Shown: positions 26,820 through 36,134 of the stretch, in pieces | Numbering within the stretch: position 1 is the first letter of the stretch | Layout of the letters: the number at the start of each line of letters is the position of its first letter | NCBI RefSeq assembly: GCF_023554555.1 | Contig: NZ_JAMJWC010000001.1 | Coordinates: 1,240,001 to 1,304,000, forward strand | Reading direction: 5' to 3' | Length of the DNA stretch: 64,000 nucleotides | Origin: Sphingobacterium sp. lm-10 | Lineage (GTDB): Bacteria; Bacteroidota; Bacteroidia; Sphingobacteriales; Sphingobacteriaceae | Translations under genes and position numbers: made by a program | Notes under the pieces: generated by a model | Databases searched by the model: none | What the model saw: only the letters and a program-made list of their open reading frames with translations | What the model was told of the DNA's origin: nothing

Positions 26820-29753
26820 ATGAACATCACCTTAACGGGAATCGTCGAAGTATTTTTCCATTTACCTCACGCAGTAGCAATATATGACAGTAAAGATCTC
26901 AACATTGCATTTGTAAATGCACAAATGCTAGAGATCTGGAATCGTAAAGACAATCTCGTAGGAAGAAATTTTGGTGATGTATTTCCTGAACATGTTAGAC
27001 AAGGTTTCGATGCGCTGCTACGAAATGTCTGGTTATCTGGTACAACTTATACTGCAAAGGAGACGCCCGCTAACATTTTAATAGATGGTGAGCTTAAGAC
27101 TCATTACTTTGATTTTGAATATCGCGCACTTCAAGATAATCAAGGCAAAACTATCGCAGTGTTGCATACAGCAACCGAAGTTTCGGACCGCATGCTCGCC
27201 TGGAAAACAGTGCTCGAACGTGAAGCCAGCGAAGCTGCTATTAATGAAGAACTCAGAGCTAGCAATGAAGAACTGCACTCTACTATGGAAGAGTTAGGTG
27301 AAACAGTACAAAAGCTCGAAAATTCATACGATCAGATCGAATCTTCAGAAAATCAATTACGCCAAATAATACAAAATGCATCACTGGGATTAGGTGTAAT
27401 TGATGTAAAAACACAAAACATTCAGTATGCAAACAGGCATTTTCTAAAACTTATACATGCCGATGAACAAGCCATTGGAAAGCGATTTATTGACGTATTA
27501 TCCAGGGAAAAAAGCGAGTTATTATCGAAGTTAATATCTAAAATTGTAACTAACAAAGAACATTTTGTTCGTAGCGAAGTCGAAACATACTTTGCAGACG
27601 ACCCTAATACATATTATCATAATGTTGCTTATCAGCCAATATTTGATAAGTCAGGAGCGGTAGATTGTGTGTTAATCGCTGCCACGGAAGTCACTGCCCA
27701 ACGTGAGGCGAAAGCAGCATTGGAATTATCATATAATCAGTTACGATTAGCAAAAATATCTGGTGGTCTGGGAACATTTCACCTTGATGTAGCTAACGAC
27801 AAACTGGTCTGGGATGAGCGCTGCAAGGAGCTGTTTGGTGTTCCTGTTATGAAAGAAGTTTCGTATTCGTCAGATTTTGTTAATGGCCTTCATCCAGAAG
27901 ATAAAACCCGGGTTTTAAGTGCTATCGAGCTAGCCTACGAAGAAGGTAAATCATCAGGTAATTTTGATATCTTCTATCGTACTATTGGTGCGATGGATAG
28001 TGTAATTCGTCACGTACATGCCACCGGAAAGGTGTATTTTGATAGTGCATCTCGCCCTATTAATTTTATAGGAACGGTGCGAGATAGATCCGCAGAGGTC
28101 AAAATGATCGAAGATTTACAAAACCGCGACGAGCAACTTCAACTTGTCAACGAAGAGTTGGCTACCACCAATGAAGAGCTTATGGCGATAAATGAGGAGT
28201 ATCAAGTCACTAACGAAATGCTACTCTCCTCCCAATATACCACACAAAATTTAATCGAATCTCTTAAAGTAGCCAATGATCAAATTGTAGAGAACGAAGA
28301 ACGCTTAAACCAAGCAATAACTTCGGCGAAAATAGGCACTTGGCGGTTGGACGTTAGAAGTTCTAAAGTTCATTGGGACAACCGTACAAAAGAATTATAT
28401 GGGTTCTCTTTATTGGATGTAGTTGAATTTGAACACGTTCTTCAACACATGCATCCTTCAGATAGACCACGTGTCGAAAAAGCTATTACGCGTGCATTAT
28501 CTCCAGAACTCAAGGAAGACTATGACATTACTTTCCGTATTATACACGAAAATAGAGAAGAACCTACCTGGATTCATGCCAAAGGAAAAGCCTATTTCAG
28601 CGAGCATGATGAACCGATTTATTTTTCTGGAATAGTGCTTGATATCACACAGGCCGTAGCTATCAAAGATAAAACCGACGCTTTTCACAAAATAGTCGCT
28701 CAGAAAGAACGCAAACTACAGTTAGTCTTAGACTCCGCAAAAGTTGGCACCTATACATTTGATTTGGACACCAATGAAATACAGTTCAACAATCATTCAC
28801 AACTCCTCTTTGGATTCACTGATAATGGAAAGCCAAAGAAATCCGAAACTTTAGAAAATGTATTAGGCAAATATATTCCACTTCTAAAAAATGGAATACA
28901 CGAAGCCATAAATAGTGGGATTCTTTACGATGAAAGCTTCCAAATACTCAACACAAAATCAGGAGATACAAAATGGTTGAGATTTGTAGGAAATAGTGCT
29001 GGTTATACCGACCCCAGCATGTTTTACGGGTTAATTATCGATATAACTGCTCAAAAAGTTGATGAAAAGCGTAAAACTGACTTTTTAGGCATTGCCTCAC
29101 ACGAACTTCGTTCACCGCTTACTGCATTAACCGGATACCTGCAGATTCTACAACACAAAAGTGCCTCATTGTCTACCGATCGCATAGCTGCTATTGTAAA
29201 AAGTGCAGAGCACCAAACGTATAGAATGCGTACGCTAATTGATGGATTTTTAAATATTTCCCATATTGAAGATGGTAATCTTCGTTTGAACCGAACAAAG
29301 TTTAATATGTATGGCGTGCTTGAAGAACTCTATGGAACATTTTGTGACACAATTAGAAGCCACAAATTTGTACTTGATATTTCAAATAAATCCTTAGAAG
29401 TGTTTGCTGATAGAGAAAAAGTGGAACAGGTGATTATTAATTTTGTAAATAATGCAGTAAAATACACCCCATCAAATACCAAGGTAACATTAGCGGCAGA
29501 TACCGACGAAACCGCGCTAACAATACGGGTAAGCGATGAAGGTCCTGGCATTTCAGACGAAAATCAGACTAGATTATTTGATAAGTTTTTCAGGATTCAT
29601 GGTGCGAATTCACCGCTAATTTCTGGATTTGGCATAGGCCTTTATATATCCCGCGAAATCATGGGGCTACATGGAGGAGAGATAGGCGTATCTAGTACAA
29701 TTGGACAAGGAGCTTCTTTCTGGATATCTCTTCCATTAACGCCAATAGATTAA
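26820..29753 (+). CDS. Soluble multi-PAS sensor histidine kinase
   Basis: A 977-residue kinase with no membrane segment, so it senses a cytoplasmic signal. About five PAS domains can be placed (near residues 8-125, 180-295, 303-425, 492-612 and 622-745). Two coiled-coil linkers (about 128-180 and 428-490) are rich in NEEL repeats. The phospho-acceptor is His761 in SHELRSPL. The ATP-binding part has the N box NNAVKYTP, the G1 motif DEGPGIS and the G2 motif GFGIGLYIS. Such kinases phosphorylate a response-regulator aspartate, but none is encoded nearby, so it is an orphan. No cofactor-binding residue could be assigned to the PAS domains. Confidence 0.92.
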   Translation: MNITLTGIVEVFFHLPHAVAIYDSKDLNIAFVNAQMLEIWNRKDNLVGRNFGDVFPEHVRQGFDALLRNVWLSGTTYTAKETPANILIDGELKTHYFDFEYRALQDNQGKTIAVLHTATEVSDRMLAWKTVLEREASEAAINEELRASNEELHSTMEELGETVQKLENSYDQIESSENQLRQIIQNASLGLGVIDVKTQNIQYANRHFLKLIHADEQAIGKRFIDVLSREKSELLSKLISKIVTNKEHFVRSEVETYFADDPNTYYHNVAYQPIFDKSGAVDCVLIAATEVTAQREAKAALELSYNQLRLAKISGGLGTFHLDVANDKLVWDERCKELFGVPVMKEVSYSSDFVNGLHPEDKTRVLSAIELAYEEGKSSGNFDIFYRTIGAMDSVIRHVHATGKVYFDSASRPINFIGTVRDRSAEVKMIEDLQNRDEQLQLVNEELATTNEELMAINEEYQVTNEMLLSSQYTTQNLIESLKVANDQIVENEERLNQAITSAKIGTWRLDVRSSKVHWDNRTKELYGFSLLDVVEFEHVLQHMHPSDRPRVEKAITRALSPELKEDYDITFRIIHENREEPTWIHAKGKAYFSEHDEPIYFSGIVLDITQAVAIKDKTDAFHKIVAQKERKLQLVLDSAKVGTYTFDLDTNEIQFNNHSQLLFGFTDNGKPKKSETLENVLGKYIPLLKNGIHEAINSGILYDESFQILNTKSGDTKWLRFVGNSAGYTDPSMFYGLIIDITAQKVDEKRKTDFLGIASHELRSPLTALTGYLQILQHKSASLSTDRIAAIVKSAEHQTYRMRTLIDGFLNISHIEDGNLRLNRTKFNMYGVLEELYGTFCDTIRSHKFVLDISNKSLEVFADREKVEQVIINFVNNAVKYTPSNTKVTLAADTDETALTIRVSDEGPGISDENQTRLFDKFFRIHGANSPLISGFGIGLYISREIMGLHGGEIGVSSTIGQGASFWISLPLTPID

Positions 29754-29908
29754 ATTGAACGGAAGCTACCATCTTTAGAAATCGTCTGATTAGAGTAGAC
29801 AAAAACCAACCTCAAAGCATGCATAAAGCTTTACAGAAGAGGATGTTTAAATTATTCGGAAACACTATTTTAGCTGAAGCATAATGAATGATGCTTTGCT
29901 TAGTCGCC

Positions 29909-31165
29909 TTAAGGTTCGATATCCTTCACGTCTGCTAGGAAGACGTTGCCATTCTGCTCTACATCCCATCCTACCACAGGGTTAAAGTGATAGCCGCCTT
30001 TGGACTCCCGCGCCGCGACCAGTTGATTATAAGTCGGCTGCTCATAACCCGTCTCATCAATGGCTTTGCTCAATACACGAGTGGGCTTACCATCCCAGTT
30101 CCACATAAAGCGAAAAGCCGTATGCGCTTTTTCCAACACGGGGCCTTGCAGGTGTGCATCTTCCCAGGTTTTTCCATTATCTACACTGATCAGCACACGA
30201 CTCACCTTTCCCCGACCACTCCAGGCAATACCCCGCAATTCCTGCCAGCCTTTATCAATCACCTTCGGGTAAGACGGGTAGGTAATAATGGAGCGGGCAT
30301 CCATGACCAGGCTGAACATCCTGATCTTCCCTCCTTTCACCTTCTCGGTATATTTAGAAGTCTCCTCCCTGGTCATGACCGGCTGGTCCGTTACTTCGAT
30401 TCTTCGTAGCCATTTGATCTGGGTATTGCCTTCAAACCCGGGAATCACCAAGCGCATCGGATATCCTTGCTGCGGGCGTATGGCTTCGCCATTTTGACCA
30501 TACGCAATGATGGCTTCGGTCAATGCTTCTTCCAGCGGCACACTCCTCGCCATCAGTGCCCCATCTGCTCCTTCCGCCAAAAGCCATTTCGCTGCGGGTT
30601 TTACGCCCAAATCGCGTAGTACAGTCGATAGCAGTACGCCCGTCCACTCGCTCTGGCTCGTTAATCCACACACTTCCTGTGGCGTCATTTCCCGCTTTCC
30701 ATAGCGGAAATTCCCGGAACATTCGATAAAGCAAATCCGGGAAACCGACGGATATTTCTTTAAGTCAGCTAGCGTTAAGCGTATAGGCTTCTCCAGCAAA
30801 CCATGAATCAATAACTCATGTTGCTCCGGATCGATTTCCGGCACACCGGCGTGGTGCCGTTCAAAGTGAAGGTCTGAGGGTGTAATCGTTCCCTGCAAAT
30901 CCTGCAAAGGTGTCCGTGAAGCAGAGGCGTACGACGCAGACTTCGTAGGGCGCTCGAAAGGAGATCGCCAACCATTTTCGGAGGACGGGGCACCCTGCGA
31001 CTTACTCGGGTCGACCACAATTTTGGAGTCAAAATCCGGTTCAACGATTCTATTACCAAAACTTTGTTGATAAATCAACCCGATCCCCACCGCGATAAGC
31101 AATACCATCGCGCCTACCAATAGCAGGACTGATCTATACATGCTGCGCATCTCGTGCTTCTCCAT
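29909..31165 (-). CDS. SoxC-like molybdopterin oxidoreductase (sulfite oxidase family)
   Basis: A 418-residue protein. An N-terminal membrane segment (residues 12-32) is followed by a molybdopterin-binding domain. Its Mo ligand should be Cys149 in FIECSGN. Other family blocks are GVLLSTVLRDLGVKP, PGFEGNTQIKWLRRIEV, and a C-terminal Mo-co dimerisation domain (about 285-400, LRGIAWSGRGKVSRVLISVD). The form resembles SoxC, the catalytic part of sulfane dehydrogenase SoxCD, rather than a nitrate reductase. The gene before it encodes a SoxD-like cytochrome c, which supports this. No twin-arginine pair precedes the hydrophobic segment, odd for a cofactor-loaded export substrate. It is last in the six-gene susC operon. 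Confidence 0.88.
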   Translation of the reverse strand: MEKHEMRSMYRSVLLLVGAMVLLIAVGIGLIYQQSFGNRIVEPDFDSKIVVDPSKSQGAPSSENGWRSPFERPTKSASYASASRTPLQDLQGTITPSDLHFERHHAGVPEIDPEQHELLIHGLLEKPIRLTLADLKKYPSVSRICFIECSGNFRYGKREMTPQEVCGLTSQSEWTGVLLSTVLRDLGVKPAAKWLLAEGADGALMARSVPLEEALTEAIIAYGQNGEAIRPQQGYPMRLVIPGFEGNTQIKWLRRIEVTDQPVMTREETSKYTEKVKGGKIRMFSLVMDARSIITYPSYPKVIDKGWQELRGIAWSGRGKVSRVLISVDNGKTWEDAHLQGPVLEKAHTAFRFMWNWDGKPTRVLSKAIDETGYEQPTYNQLVAARESKGGYHFNPVVGWDVEQNGNVFLADVKDIEP

Positions 31166-31197
31166 ACTTATGTTTTCTTAAACTGACTTCACTATGA

Positions 31198-31812
31198 TTA
31201 TTTGATTTCTTTGCCCCCGCGCCGATCATCCAACACATACTTTTTCCTGGCTGGCATCTCCACCTGTGGTAATGTCTTTTGATCGATCTGACTGTCTTGA
31301 TCAATAATGCCATTCAACGCCAGCAGGTAGGCGGTTATATCATACACCTCCTGATCAGTCAACGAGCCGGGCTGATCAAAGGGCATGGCCCGCCGCACAT
31401 AGTCGAATATGGTCGTCGCATACGGCCAATAATTGCCAATTGTATTCGTAGCTGTACCATCCGTGACCAACTTATCCTCCGGACCTTCATAGCCATTTGC
31501 TCCATGACAAGACGCACATTTTTGCGCGTATACTTGCGCACCTTCGCGCGGCGTACCTATGCCGACGGGTAGACCTTTACCATCCGGTCTGACGTCGATA
31601 TCCCAGCGGGCAATAAAATCGGCAGACGCGGGTCGTCCTAATTTAAATTGATCAGGCCAGGTGGTTTCATATTTGTTCAGACCGTCGGACCAAGACACGC
31701 TGATGGGATCTTCAGATTCTGCCAGATCTGGCCGTTGCGGAGCCATGCAGGCAACCAGCCAGCCAAACAACACTACTATACACGCTGCTTTTGTTTTGCT
31801 AATCGTATTCAC
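31198..31812 (-). CDS. SoxD-like lipoprotein cytochrome c
   Basis: A 204-residue monohaem cytochrome c. The signal peptide ends in the lipobox LVAC (Cys22), so it is a lipoprotein. The haem site is CASCH (residues 99-103), and a likely distal methionine lies in RRAMPFD. The segment before the haem (WDIDVRPDGKGLPVG) and the one after the Met (LTDQEVYDITAYLLALNGII) match SoxD-type cytochromes. It should take electrons from the SoxC-like enzyme encoded 32 bp downstream. Its start overlaps the end of the DoxX-like gene by 14 bp, indicating co-translation. Electron acceptor and substrate are inferred. Confidence 0.9.
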   Translation of the reverse strand: MNTISKTKAACIVVLFGWLVACMAPQRPDLAESEDPISVSWSDGLNKYETTWPDQFKLGRPASADFIARWDIDVRPDGKGLPVGIGTPREGAQVYAQKCASCHGANGYEGPEDKLVTDGTATNTIGNYWPYATTIFDYVRRAMPFDQPGSLTDQEVYDITAYLLALNGIIDQDSQIDQKTLPQVEMPARKKYVLDDRRGGKEIK

Positions 31813-33418
31813 CCGCTACCAATTTTCCAGGTCTGAGTTTAACATGCTTGTCTACCCGATCCAACACCACGTACAGGGAATCCCGATTCTCATCTATCCC
31901 CTCCAAGATGACCCGCCCCCCCTGCTGCTGCGCGGTGTAGCGCACCACAAAACGGCGACGCACTTCCTGCTCGGCCAGCGTATCGGCACGGGCAAACTCC
32001 CGAATGCGACGTGTCGTGCGTGCACGAGGGTGCACATCATTCACTTCTTGCGCAAATTTCGGTCGAACAGATTCGGGAATCCATTCGGCAGCCGACAACT
32101 CGGGCAGGCCATCCGCATCCAAGCCAGACTCCTGCAAGTAATTGCGTACGCCTCCATCTCCCCCATCGCCGGCGGTTATATTTCGTTGATCAGGAATGAG
32201 CTTATACTTGTCCTCCAGGTAGAGGGTCTGATTTTGGGTATCGGCATAATAATGAAATGCCCGGCGGCCGCCAGCTACGCCGGACAGCTCAAACGTCCGG
32301 TTGACATCTCTTTTTGGGTCTCCGCCCCCATTCGACAGATCAAGCTGCAAGGGGCGATTCACGGTATACGTTAAGGTCGACCACTTTTCAAAGGCGACTG
32401 ATTGCCAGCGAATGCTATCGTTGGGATCGAATGGGTGTGTTGCCCCATTTAATCGAAAAGTAGTCACCTGGTAATGTCCACGAAGCTCCGGCACACCTGC
32501 AGAGGAAGGTTGTTTGTAAGGATCGTAACGGAAGTCGATGTATTGTAGGTAGAAGAAAACGCCTAAAAAGACGAAGAGCAGTACCGCCCTAATTCCATGT
32601 CGCGAAATATTCGCCACACGTCCAAAATCGGGATAAAACAACCAGACCCTAGCCGGAATCTCTTGTACAAAAAGTCGGTAAAACGGCACATAATAAGGAA
32701 CCAACAGAAATAAGCTTAACAGAACGAAGTAGGTACTGTACACATGTACGCCGCCATCATAGGCGAAGTTCACCACCACAATGGCACCCAGTGCGCCGAC
32801 TAACAAAGCGGCACCAATGGGCACGGTCTTACGAAAGAGTAGCATCGTTCCTGCAGACACTTCCAATATACCAGCAAATACCTGATACCAGGGAACGATA
32901 CCAAATGAAAGCCAGAATATCTTCTGCGCGGTGATGTCGCCATAGTCTGTATCCAGAATACCTAAGGATGGATAAGGCATCTGCACGGGAAATACCTTGG
33001 TGAAACCAAAGCCTATAATGCCTAATCCGGCACGATATCGCACAATCACGTTAAGCCAATAAAACAAGGTATTGTATGCGGTACGGCGCGATTTAAACAC
33101 CCGCGTGCTGGCCGTCCACAGCAAGCCAGCCAGCACGGCAAACCCGAAGGTATTTACCCAAATACTATAGCCCTCTAGCCGATAACCGAAAGTGGTACGG
33201 CCAAACCAATTGACCCCCGAACCAAAGCGACAGATATCATACAGATCCCGATAGTCCAAATTGGTCCAGTCGATTGCCAACACGTGCTGATACCATAAAG
33301 GATTGTTGGGAATGGCGATAATGACAAAGAAAACAAAACTAATCCGAAAGGCGATCAGTTGCCAGGTGGGCCAATGCGTGGCCGTGTAGGCTGAAGTGGT
33401 GGAATGTTCTACGGACAT
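31799..33418 (-). CDS. DoxX-like membrane protein with C-terminal extracytoplasmic domain (paralogue 2)
   Basis: 539 residues. The N-terminal 300 hold about seven to eight membrane segments and include FTKVFPVQMPYPSLGILDTDYGD. The pattern of GFGFTKVFP, a periplasmic loop and LEVSAGTMLLFRKT is DoxX-like. The C-terminal 220 residues are soluble and beta-rich (GHYQVTTFRLNGATHPFDP). The gene at 33436-34779 encodes a homologue with the same order and the same RW..V.FEKW.TL block. DoxD/DoxX proteins can act as quinone-linked subunits of thiosulfate oxidation. Next to SoxCD-like genes, a role in passing electrons to quinone is plausible but unproven. This copy has about 90 extra C-terminal residues. 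Confidence 0.75.
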   Translation of the reverse strand: MSVEHSTTSAYTATHWPTWQLIAFRISFVFFVIIAIPNNPLWYQHVLAIDWTNLDYRDLYDICRFGSGVNWFGRTTFGYRLEGYSIWVNTFGFAVLAGLLWTASTRVFKSRRTAYNTLFYWLNVIVRYRAGLGIIGFGFTKVFPVQMPYPSLGILDTDYGDITAQKIFWLSFGIVPWYQVFAGILEVSAGTMLLFRKTVPIGAALLVGALGAIVVVNFAYDGGVHVYSTYFVLLSLFLLVPYYVPFYRLFVQEIPARVWLFYPDFGRVANISRHGIRAVLLFVFLGVFFYLQYIDFRYDPYKQPSSAGVPELRGHYQVTTFRLNGATHPFDPNDSIRWQSVAFEKWSTLTYTVNRPLQLDLSNGGGDPKRDVNRTFELSGVAGGRRAFHYYADTQNQTLYLEDKYKLIPDQRNITAGDGGDGGVRNYLQESGLDADGLPELSAAEWIPESVRPKFAQEVNDVHPRARTTRRIREFARADTLAEQEVRRRFVVRYTAQQQGGRVILEGIDENRDSLYVVLDRVDKHVKLRPGKLVAGEYD

Positions 33419-33435
33419 TTCTATTCGTTTTTCGT

Positions 33436-34779
33436 TTATAACTTGTACCCTAAACTGCGTCGCCCTTGCTTCTTAATTTCCTCGAGCAAGTACTTTTTAT
33501 CGGTTTTGCGCAAAGCGACCTGCAGGGAATCCCCCTGATGACTTACCCCGGACAAGTTTACATGCGTCAAATCCGGGCGATCGACCTGTAGCGTATATCC
33601 TTGATGCTTATAATACGTATTCGGATTATGAAGACGAATACTACTATTACCCTGTGCCGTCGTATACCGATAGTATAAACGATCACCCACATGGGTGAAT
33701 TCATAATCGCGCCCGTCTGCCACCCGTTGAAATAAGCCTGCGGACGTGTCGGAAACAATATGTGCATTTTCTAAACGCACACTCAGCGTGTTCCATTTCT
33801 CAAACACCACATCTTTCCAGCGTAGCGTATCGGTAGGTGAATAAGGAATCGTATCGCCATTCCAGACGAAGCGATCCACCACATATTTGCCCTGAATGTC
33901 GGGCAGACCAGCTTCCTCTGGATAATGCAACGAAGCGAAAGGCTGTTGATGAATCTGATAGGCTCGTACCCCCACGAAACCAATGAAAATAATGGCAAAC
34001 AACAGCTTGAATACCCAGCGCCCACTCGACCAGGAGACCCTGCTCCATGCATCGTACGTCACGGCGGGAAGCGTTGTACGGAGATGAACGACCAAGGAAG
34101 CTAGGCGATTTACGTCGTATAGAAAGATCGGCACCGTTAATAGCACTACATACGCTGATGCAAAGTAAGTCGGCCCTTGATAGGCCAGATCCGCCAGAAA
34201 TGCATTGCCGTAAAAAGGAATGATAAACACCACGCCCAGAAACGCGGTGCGGCGGAACAACAGCAAGCTGGCGCCCAACAGTTCTACAATCCCTAAAAAC
34301 ACTAAGTACGCGGGCGCTGCAGAAAGACTTAGCAACAAATGCTTCCAGTCTTCAAACTGTCCATAGGCCGTATTTAAATGACTTAAGGATAGATCCGGCG
34401 CGAATAAAGGAAACAACTTGATAAAACCAGCTACAAAGAGAATCGCCGCCAGTTTGAACCGGGCAAAAACTCGCAGGTAGTAGAAATACCAAAACTCCCG
34501 TTGCAGACTGCTGCCGTTTTCCAAACGCAACCATACCAATGCGCCAACCGCTGCGATGGCTAGTAGCAGTAGCCAGTCATAAAGGCTACTCAATGCCCCG
34601 AAGTAATGCGGCAGAAAGGTCAGCAAATTGAACAGATCTGGGATTAAATTAGCCCAACTGATCGTAAACAGGATGGTATAAAAATCGGCCTGCAACGGAA
34701 TGCTGACTACCCCGATAAATAGTATCGCTACGCGAAGTAAAAACTTTTTGCCCCAAGGGATATCGTGATCTATAGACAT
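33436..34779 (-). CDS. DoxX-like membrane protein with C-terminal extracytoplasmic domain (paralogue 1)
   Basis: 447 residues, homologous to the product of the next gene. About seven to eight membrane segments in the first 275 residues include FIKLFPLFAPDLSLSHLNTA and LGIVELLGASLLLFRRTAFL, then a soluble domain (GKYVVDRFVWNGDTIPYSP, LRWKDVVFEKWNTL). It begins one base after the susD stop, and 17 bp separate it from its paralogue, so it is firmly in the operon. The pair probably arose by tandem duplication. They may form a heterodimer in the inner membrane that accepts electrons from the cytochrome. No enzyme activity is known for this exact architecture. Confidence 0.75.
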   Translation of the reverse strand: MSIDHDIPWGKKFLLRVAILFIGVVSIPLQADFYTILFTISWANLIPDLFNLLTFLPHYFGALSSLYDWLLLLAIAAVGALVWLRLENGSSLQREFWYFYYLRVFARFKLAAILFVAGFIKLFPLFAPDLSLSHLNTAYGQFEDWKHLLLSLSAAPAYLVFLGIVELLGASLLLFRRTAFLGVVFIIPFYGNAFLADLAYQGPTYFASAYVVLLTVPIFLYDVNRLASLVVHLRTTLPAVTYDAWSRVSWSSGRWVFKLLFAIIFIGFVGVRAYQIHQQPFASLHYPEEAGLPDIQGKYVVDRFVWNGDTIPYSPTDTLRWKDVVFEKWNTLSVRLENAHIVSDTSAGLFQRVADGRDYEFTHVGDRLYYRYTTAQGNSSIRLHNPNTYYKHQGYTLQVDRPDLTHVNLSGVSHQGDSLQVALRKTDKKYLLEEIKKQGRRSLGYKL

Positions 34780-34780
34780 A

Positions 34781-36127
34781 TTAAGGATTTTGTGGAGATG
34801 AATAACCTGGGTTTTGTTCCAATACCGGATCGGCTAGGATTTGATTAAATGGAATCGGAAGTACCAGACGAAACGCTTCCGTGACACCCAACACGGCTGC
34901 AGCTCGGCGGGTGCGCACCAAATCAAACCAGCGGTGAGCTTCGAACGCGAACTCTAACCGGCGCTCGTCTTCTATCCAGCGCAGCAGGGTGTTCGGCTCG
35001 CTACTGGCCGAACGGGGCGCAAGCAACGCGCGTTCGCGGATACGATTGAGGTCGGCCAAAGCCTGGCTGTATTCGCCCAGATGCGCGGAGGCTTCCGCAC
35101 GAATCAGGTAAAGTTCTGCGATGCGTATCAGGTAGGTGGGATCGGCAGCGGTGCTGCGATAATAGAGATTGCCGTACCAGCGATTCTGATTATCTCTGGC
35201 AATCAACTCACTTCGGGCTCCGGCGGTTGTGGCGTTGGTTAGTAGACCGATCAACGCTTCGCTCGGCGCCCATTGCCGCGTGCCACCGTTAGTTTGCGGC
35301 TGCCACTGTCCGCGATGCGGATTAGGCTCATTCACGCTATAAAAGAGTTCTAAAACAGATTCGCGGGTGCCGGCCACATTCTCTTTAAAAAAGGTAAAGT
35401 ACGGATTGAGCAAATCGTAATTCGCCTGATCGGCGATCAATAAGCTAGCGAACGAAGCTGCTTGTGCCCATTCTTCCCGATACAAGTGGTAGCGTGCTTT
35501 CAATCCCCAGATGGTCTTCTTGGTCAAGATGAAACGATTAGTCGTCTCGGGAAGCAACGCTTCCGCCTGATTTAAATCTGCCAGCACTAAGGCATAGGTC
35601 TCCTCTCTTGTACTTCGCGCGATACCCAGGTTTTCGCCTACGTTTTGTGTTGGCTCCGTGATTAGAGGGACACCGCCCCAGACGCGAATAAGGTCGAAAT
35701 AGGCCAACGCGCGGATGCCATAAGCCTGTCCGAGTATAGAATTTTTCACTGATTCCGGGATCGCATCTCCCGACAATTCACGCAGTGCTTTGATCACATG
35801 ATTGGCTCGATTGATGGTTTTATAGATATCAATCCAAGTCACCGCCAGCGTGGCATTTTCCGGATTAACACGATGGTTAATAAATTCCTGCACCAGCGAT
35901 TGTGACCCAGTCCATTGCACGTTGTCGCCCGAGAGGTAGGCAATCGATTGGTAATTCAGGCTATAATAACTCCGTAATCCAGCATATGCTCCATTGATAG
36001 CCGCCTGCGCGGAGGTAGCATCGTGAATAATGTTTTCTCCGGAAATAGACGCTCTGGGATCGACCTCCAGAAAAGACGAGCAGCTCGACAATAATAGTAT
36101 ATAAAGGAAGTACACATATTTCTTCAT
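34781..36127 (-). CDS. SusD/RagB lipoprotein (sulfur-linked operon)
   Basis: A 448-residue SusD with the short signal YVYFLYILLLSSC and lipobox LSSC. The helical core includes LGQAYGIRALAYFDLIRVWG. The C-terminal pattern (LIRIAELYLIRAEASAHLGE, RRLEFAFEAHRWFDLVRTRR, PIPFNQILADPVLEQNPGY) is typical. It lies 7 bp after susC. Its small size fits the capture of small organic ligands or peptides. Genes for a cytochrome c and a SoxC-like enzyme follow in the same operon, so the ligand may be a sulfur compound. Confidence 0.94.
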   Translation of the reverse strand: MKKYVYFLYILLLSSCSSFLEVDPRASISGENIIHDATSAQAAINGAYAGLRSYYSLNYQSIAYLSGDNVQWTGSQSLVQEFINHRVNPENATLAVTWIDIYKTINRANHVIKALRELSGDAIPESVKNSILGQAYGIRALAYFDLIRVWGGVPLITEPTQNVGENLGIARSTREETYALVLADLNQAEALLPETTNRFILTKKTIWGLKARYHLYREEWAQAASFASLLIADQANYDLLNPYFTFFKENVAGTRESVLELFYSVNEPNPHRGQWQPQTNGGTRQWAPSEALIGLLTNATTAGARSELIARDNQNRWYGNLYYRSTAADPTYLIRIAELYLIRAEASAHLGEYSQALADLNRIRERALLAPRSASSEPNTLLRWIEDERRLEFAFEAHRWFDLVRTRRAAAVLGVTEAFRLVLPIPFNQILADPVLEQNPGYSSPQNP

Positions 36128-36134
36128 GACGTTC

